Assembly: GCF_000337515.1 (NCBI RefSeq)
Contig: NZ_AOIQ01000012.1
Coordinates: 1 to 64,000 of the forward strand
Length of the DNA stretch: 64,000 bases
Origin: Halovivax asiaticus JCM 14624
GTDB lineage: Archaea; Halobacteriota; Halobacteria; Halobacteriales; Natrialbaceae
Direction: 5' to 3'
In this document: piece after piece, positions 61,973 through 64,000 of the stretch
How positions within the stretch are numbered: position 1 is the first letter of the stretch
Layout of the letters: each line of letters opens with the position of its first letter
The notes under the pieces: model-generated
Told to the model about the DNA's origin: nothing
Seen by the model: the letters and a program-made list of their open reading frames with translations, nothing else
Databases searched by the model: none
Made by a program: the position numbers and the translations under genes

Positions 61973-63232
61973 TCACTCCTCGGCGAGCAATCGATTCGCG
62001 AGTTCGTCGGGGTCGAACCGCTCCAGATCGTCGTAGCCCTGGCCGACGCCGAGGAAGATGATCGGCTTGCCGGTCACCTGGGCGATGGAGATGGCGGCGC
62101 CGCCGTTGGAGTCGGCGTCGGCCTTCGTCAGGATCGCGCCGTCCATCTCGACGGCCTCGTTGAACTCGCGGGCACGTTTGACCGCGTCCTGGCCCGCGAC
62201 GGCCTCGTCGACGAACAGCGTCATGTCCGGGTCGACGACGCGACCGATCTTCTCCAACTGGTCCATCAGGCCCTCGTCGGTGTGGAGTCGGCCAGCCGTG
62301 TCGCCGAGGACGACGTCGACGTCGTTCGCCTCGGCGTACTCCACGGCGTCGTAGAGCACCGCGGCGGGGTCGCCGCCCTGCTCGTGGGTGATGAGCTTCG
62401 TCCCGCGGGCTTCGGCGTGCTCCTTGATCTGCTCGTTCGCGCCGGCCCGGTAGGTGTCGCCGTTGGCCATCACGGTCGAGTAGCCCCGGGCATCGAGCCA
62501 GCGGTCGAGTTTGGCGATCGAGGTCGTCTTCCCGACGCCGTTGACGCCGGTGAAGACGATGACGAGCGGTTTCTCGGCCTCGGCCACCCGTTCCTCGACG
62601 TCGAACTGGCCGACGCTGATCACGTCTTTGATCGCCGTCCGCAACGCGTCCTCGACGACCTCGCCGGTCGAGGTGGTGAAGGTTCGCGTCTCCCCGACCA
62701 GTTCGTCGCGCATCGTGCCGACGATCTCGTCGACGACACTCACCTCGACGTCGGAGGAGAGCAAGGCCAGTTCGAGCTGGTCGAGCGGCCCCTTCAGGTC
62801 CGCCTCCTCGATGACGAACTTCCCGCGGGCGAGCGAAGCCGCTTTGCGCCCGAATCCGGGGCCGTCCGAGGCGGACTCGTCAGTATCAGCGGCGACGCCC
62901 CCGCGATAGCCGCCCGACTCGCCGTCGGCTGACGACCCCACAGAGGCGTCAGTCGGCTCCCGCTCGGCGTCGGTAGCCATCCCTTCGGTGGTGTCAGCGG
63001 AGGCTCCCTCGGTGGCGTCAACGGACGCCCGCTCGGTAGTTGCCGTCCGTTCGCCAGCCGACGGATCCGGACGCTCGTCGGCCCCGCCGGTCGGTTCGGC
63101 TGCGCTCGCGTCGGCCGCAGCCGCCGTTTCCTCGGGCGCGTCCGCCTCGTCTAGCTCCTCTGCGTTCTCGTCTGCGACGTCTTCGGCCTCCGATCGGAAG
63201 CTCCCGAGTTTCTCCTTCAGGTTGTCGAACAT
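61973..63232 (-). CDS. ftsY: SRP receptor FtsY
   Basis: 419 aa. The N-terminal about 125 residues are a highly acidic Ala/Asp/Thr/Glu-rich A domain. The NG domain then contains FTGVNGVGKTTSIAKL (P-loop), GDTYRAGANEQ, LGDTAGRLHTDEGLM and TKADADSNGGAAIS. It docks SRP54-ribosome complexes at the membrane. 4 nt after the pfdA stop, so the two are co-transcribed. Confidence 0.96.
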   Translation of the reverse strand: MFDNLKEKLGSFRSEAEDVADENAEELDEADAPEETAAAADASAAEPTGGADERPDPSAGERTATTERASVDATEGASADTTEGMATDAEREPTDASVGSSADGESGGYRGGVAADTDESASDGPGFGRKAASLARGKFVIEEADLKGPLDQLELALLSSDVEVSVVDEIVGTMRDELVGETRTFTTSTGEVVEDALRTAIKDVISVGQFDVEERVAEAEKPLVIVFTGVNGVGKTTSIAKLDRWLDARGYSTVMANGDTYRAGANEQIKEHAEARGTKLITHEQGGDPAAVLYDAVEYAEANDVDVVLGDTAGRLHTDEGLMDQLEKIGRVVDPDMTLFVDEAVAGQDAVKRAREFNEAVEMDGAILTKADADSNGGAAISIAQVTGKPIIFLGVGQGYDDLERFDPDELANRLLAEE

Positions 63233-63236
63233 GGCC

Positions 63237-63692
63237 CTACTCGTCCGGCTCTCCCTGACCGCCTAGGGCGCCCATCTGCTGTTGCATCGCCTGCTGCTGG
63301 AGTTGCTGGGCCTGCTGTTCGAGCTGGGTGCTCTCGGCTTCGAGTTCGGAGATCTCTTCGGTTACCTCGTCGATGCGGTCGTCGAGACGGTCGGCCTTGG
63401 AATCGAGCGTCTCGACCGCGTCGTCCTGTTCGAATTCGGCCGCGTAGTCGCCGCCGAGTTCGACGATGACCTCGTCGATGTCCTGAACCTCGGCGCGGAC
63501 GTACGCCCCGCCACCGAGGGGAACCTGCACGATCGAACCCGATTCGAGAGATTCGACGGCGTCGATCGCCTCGTCGACGGCGGTCTGCTCGTTGCGAATC
63601 TCCTCGACGCTCTCCTGTAGCGCCTCGATCTGCTCTTCGATCTGCTGGAGTTCCTGCGAGAGGGCCTGTAGCTCCTGCTGGCTTCCACTCAT
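63237..63692 (-). CDS. pfdA: Prefoldin subunit alpha
   Basis: 151 aa. Two long coiled-coil helices (LQALSQELQQIEEQIEALQE... and DRIDEVTEEISELEAE...) flank a beta-hairpin core (VQVPLGGGAYVRAEV), the prefoldin alpha architecture. The C-terminus is Gln/Met-rich. It holds nascent proteins for the thermosome. A Shine-Dalgarno-like GAGGTGA precedes the ATG. First gene of pfdA-ftsY. Confidence 0.94.
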   Translation of the reverse strand: MSGSQQELQALSQELQQIEEQIEALQESVEEIRNEQTAVDEAIDAVESLESGSIVQVPLGGGAYVRAEVQDIDEVIVELGGDYAAEFEQDDAVETLDSKADRLDDRIDEVTEEISELEAESTQLEQQAQQLQQQAMQQQMGALGGQGEPDE

Positions 63693-63941
63693 CGGCGGGT
63701 CACCTCACTCTCAGTGACTGGGCTGGACAGTTTCGTCGCGAACGTACGCGCCGCAGTTTCGTTCATGTACTGCGTTCCGGCAGGCAGGCGGAAGAATGTT
63801 CCCTTCCAGCTATCGACTGCTGGGCACCGACGGAGCGGGGACGGGATCGTCGAGCCGAGCGATACCGGCCGGTAGACGGCTAGTTGTGACGTATCGCCGG
63901 AAAACGATCGACTGGGTCACTGTGTCGTGTCGCGACCGACC
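63693..63941. other. Intergenic region upstream of pfdA
   Basis: About 250 bp with no convincing gene. It holds the pfdA-ftsY promoter and the 3' flank of the next leftward gene. Confidence 0.4.
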
Positions 63942-64000
63942 TCACTGCAGGTAGCCCAGGGCGTCCTCGATGCGTCCCAGTTCGGGGCCGGTCGTGTCCT
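63942..64000 (-). CDS. C-terminus of a leftward gene (partial, unknown)
   Basis: The last 18 codons and the TGA stop (63942-63944) of a gene entering from the right edge; it ends in ELGRIEDALGYLQ. Too short to identify. It is called because the frame is open to the edge and its composition is protein-like. Confidence 0.35.
   Translation of the reverse strand, partial: DTTGPELGRIEDALGYLQ

Overview
The window is haloarchaeal chromosome (class Halobacteria). The evidence is high GC, strongly acidic proteins, TATA boxes about 25-30 nt upstream of start codons with no Shine-Dalgarno (leaderless transcripts), and archaeal markers: SRP54/FtsY, prefoldin, a PCNA-type clamp, LysW-dependent arginine synthesis and haloarchaeal wHTH and zinc-ribbon proteins. 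I cannot name the genus. No CRISPR array, transposase, integrase or rRNA was seen, and there is one clear tRNA.

Layout. 1-8 kb: a truncated blue-copper-like lipoprotein, then metY, the biotin operon bioB-bioU-bioF-bioD and metX. MetX and MetY form a direct-sulfhydrylation route to homocysteine. The bio operon has no bioA; a dehydrogenase-like gene matching the suicide enzyme BioU takes its place. 8-17 kb: a 7TM sensor kinase, small membrane proteins, serB and serA (divergent), a lipoprotein and threonine synthase. 17-27 kb: a compact arginine locus read leftward, argG-argH and then lysW-lysX-argC-argB-argD-lysK-argF, mostly joined by 4-nt overlaps, with a palindrome at the lysW promoter. 27-38 kb: a structured intergenic segment, a membrane-anchored wHTH protein, a 2'-5' RNA ligase-like protein, an XPD-like helicase, a CDF metal transporter, a phosphoesterase, threonine aldolase, an M29 aminopeptidase and two intergenic repeat clusters.

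38-53 kb is rich in metal and ion transport: a Zn/Cd-type P1B ATPase, an aldehyde dehydrogenase, a Na+/Ca2+ exchanger family protein, stress proteins and wHTH regulators, and then a candidate copper cluster. That cluster is a CopB-type ATPase with a His-rich N-terminus, a Met/Trp-rich SHOCT membrane protein and a permease carrying two YHS metal-binding modules. 53-64 kb is mostly housekeeping: tRNA-Arg(TCT) with a duplicated 3' end, a creatininase-family protein, UPF0200 and UPF0201 proteins, a zinc-finger wHTH regulator, SRP54, a HIT protein, a divergent PCNA, FtsY and prefoldin alpha.

The best candidates for under-described biology are the YHS-permease/SHOCT/CopB cluster, the BioU operon with a cysteine-poor BioB, the palindromic promoters of lysW and of a 25-residue membrane peptide, and the structured segment at 27.05-27.20 kb.
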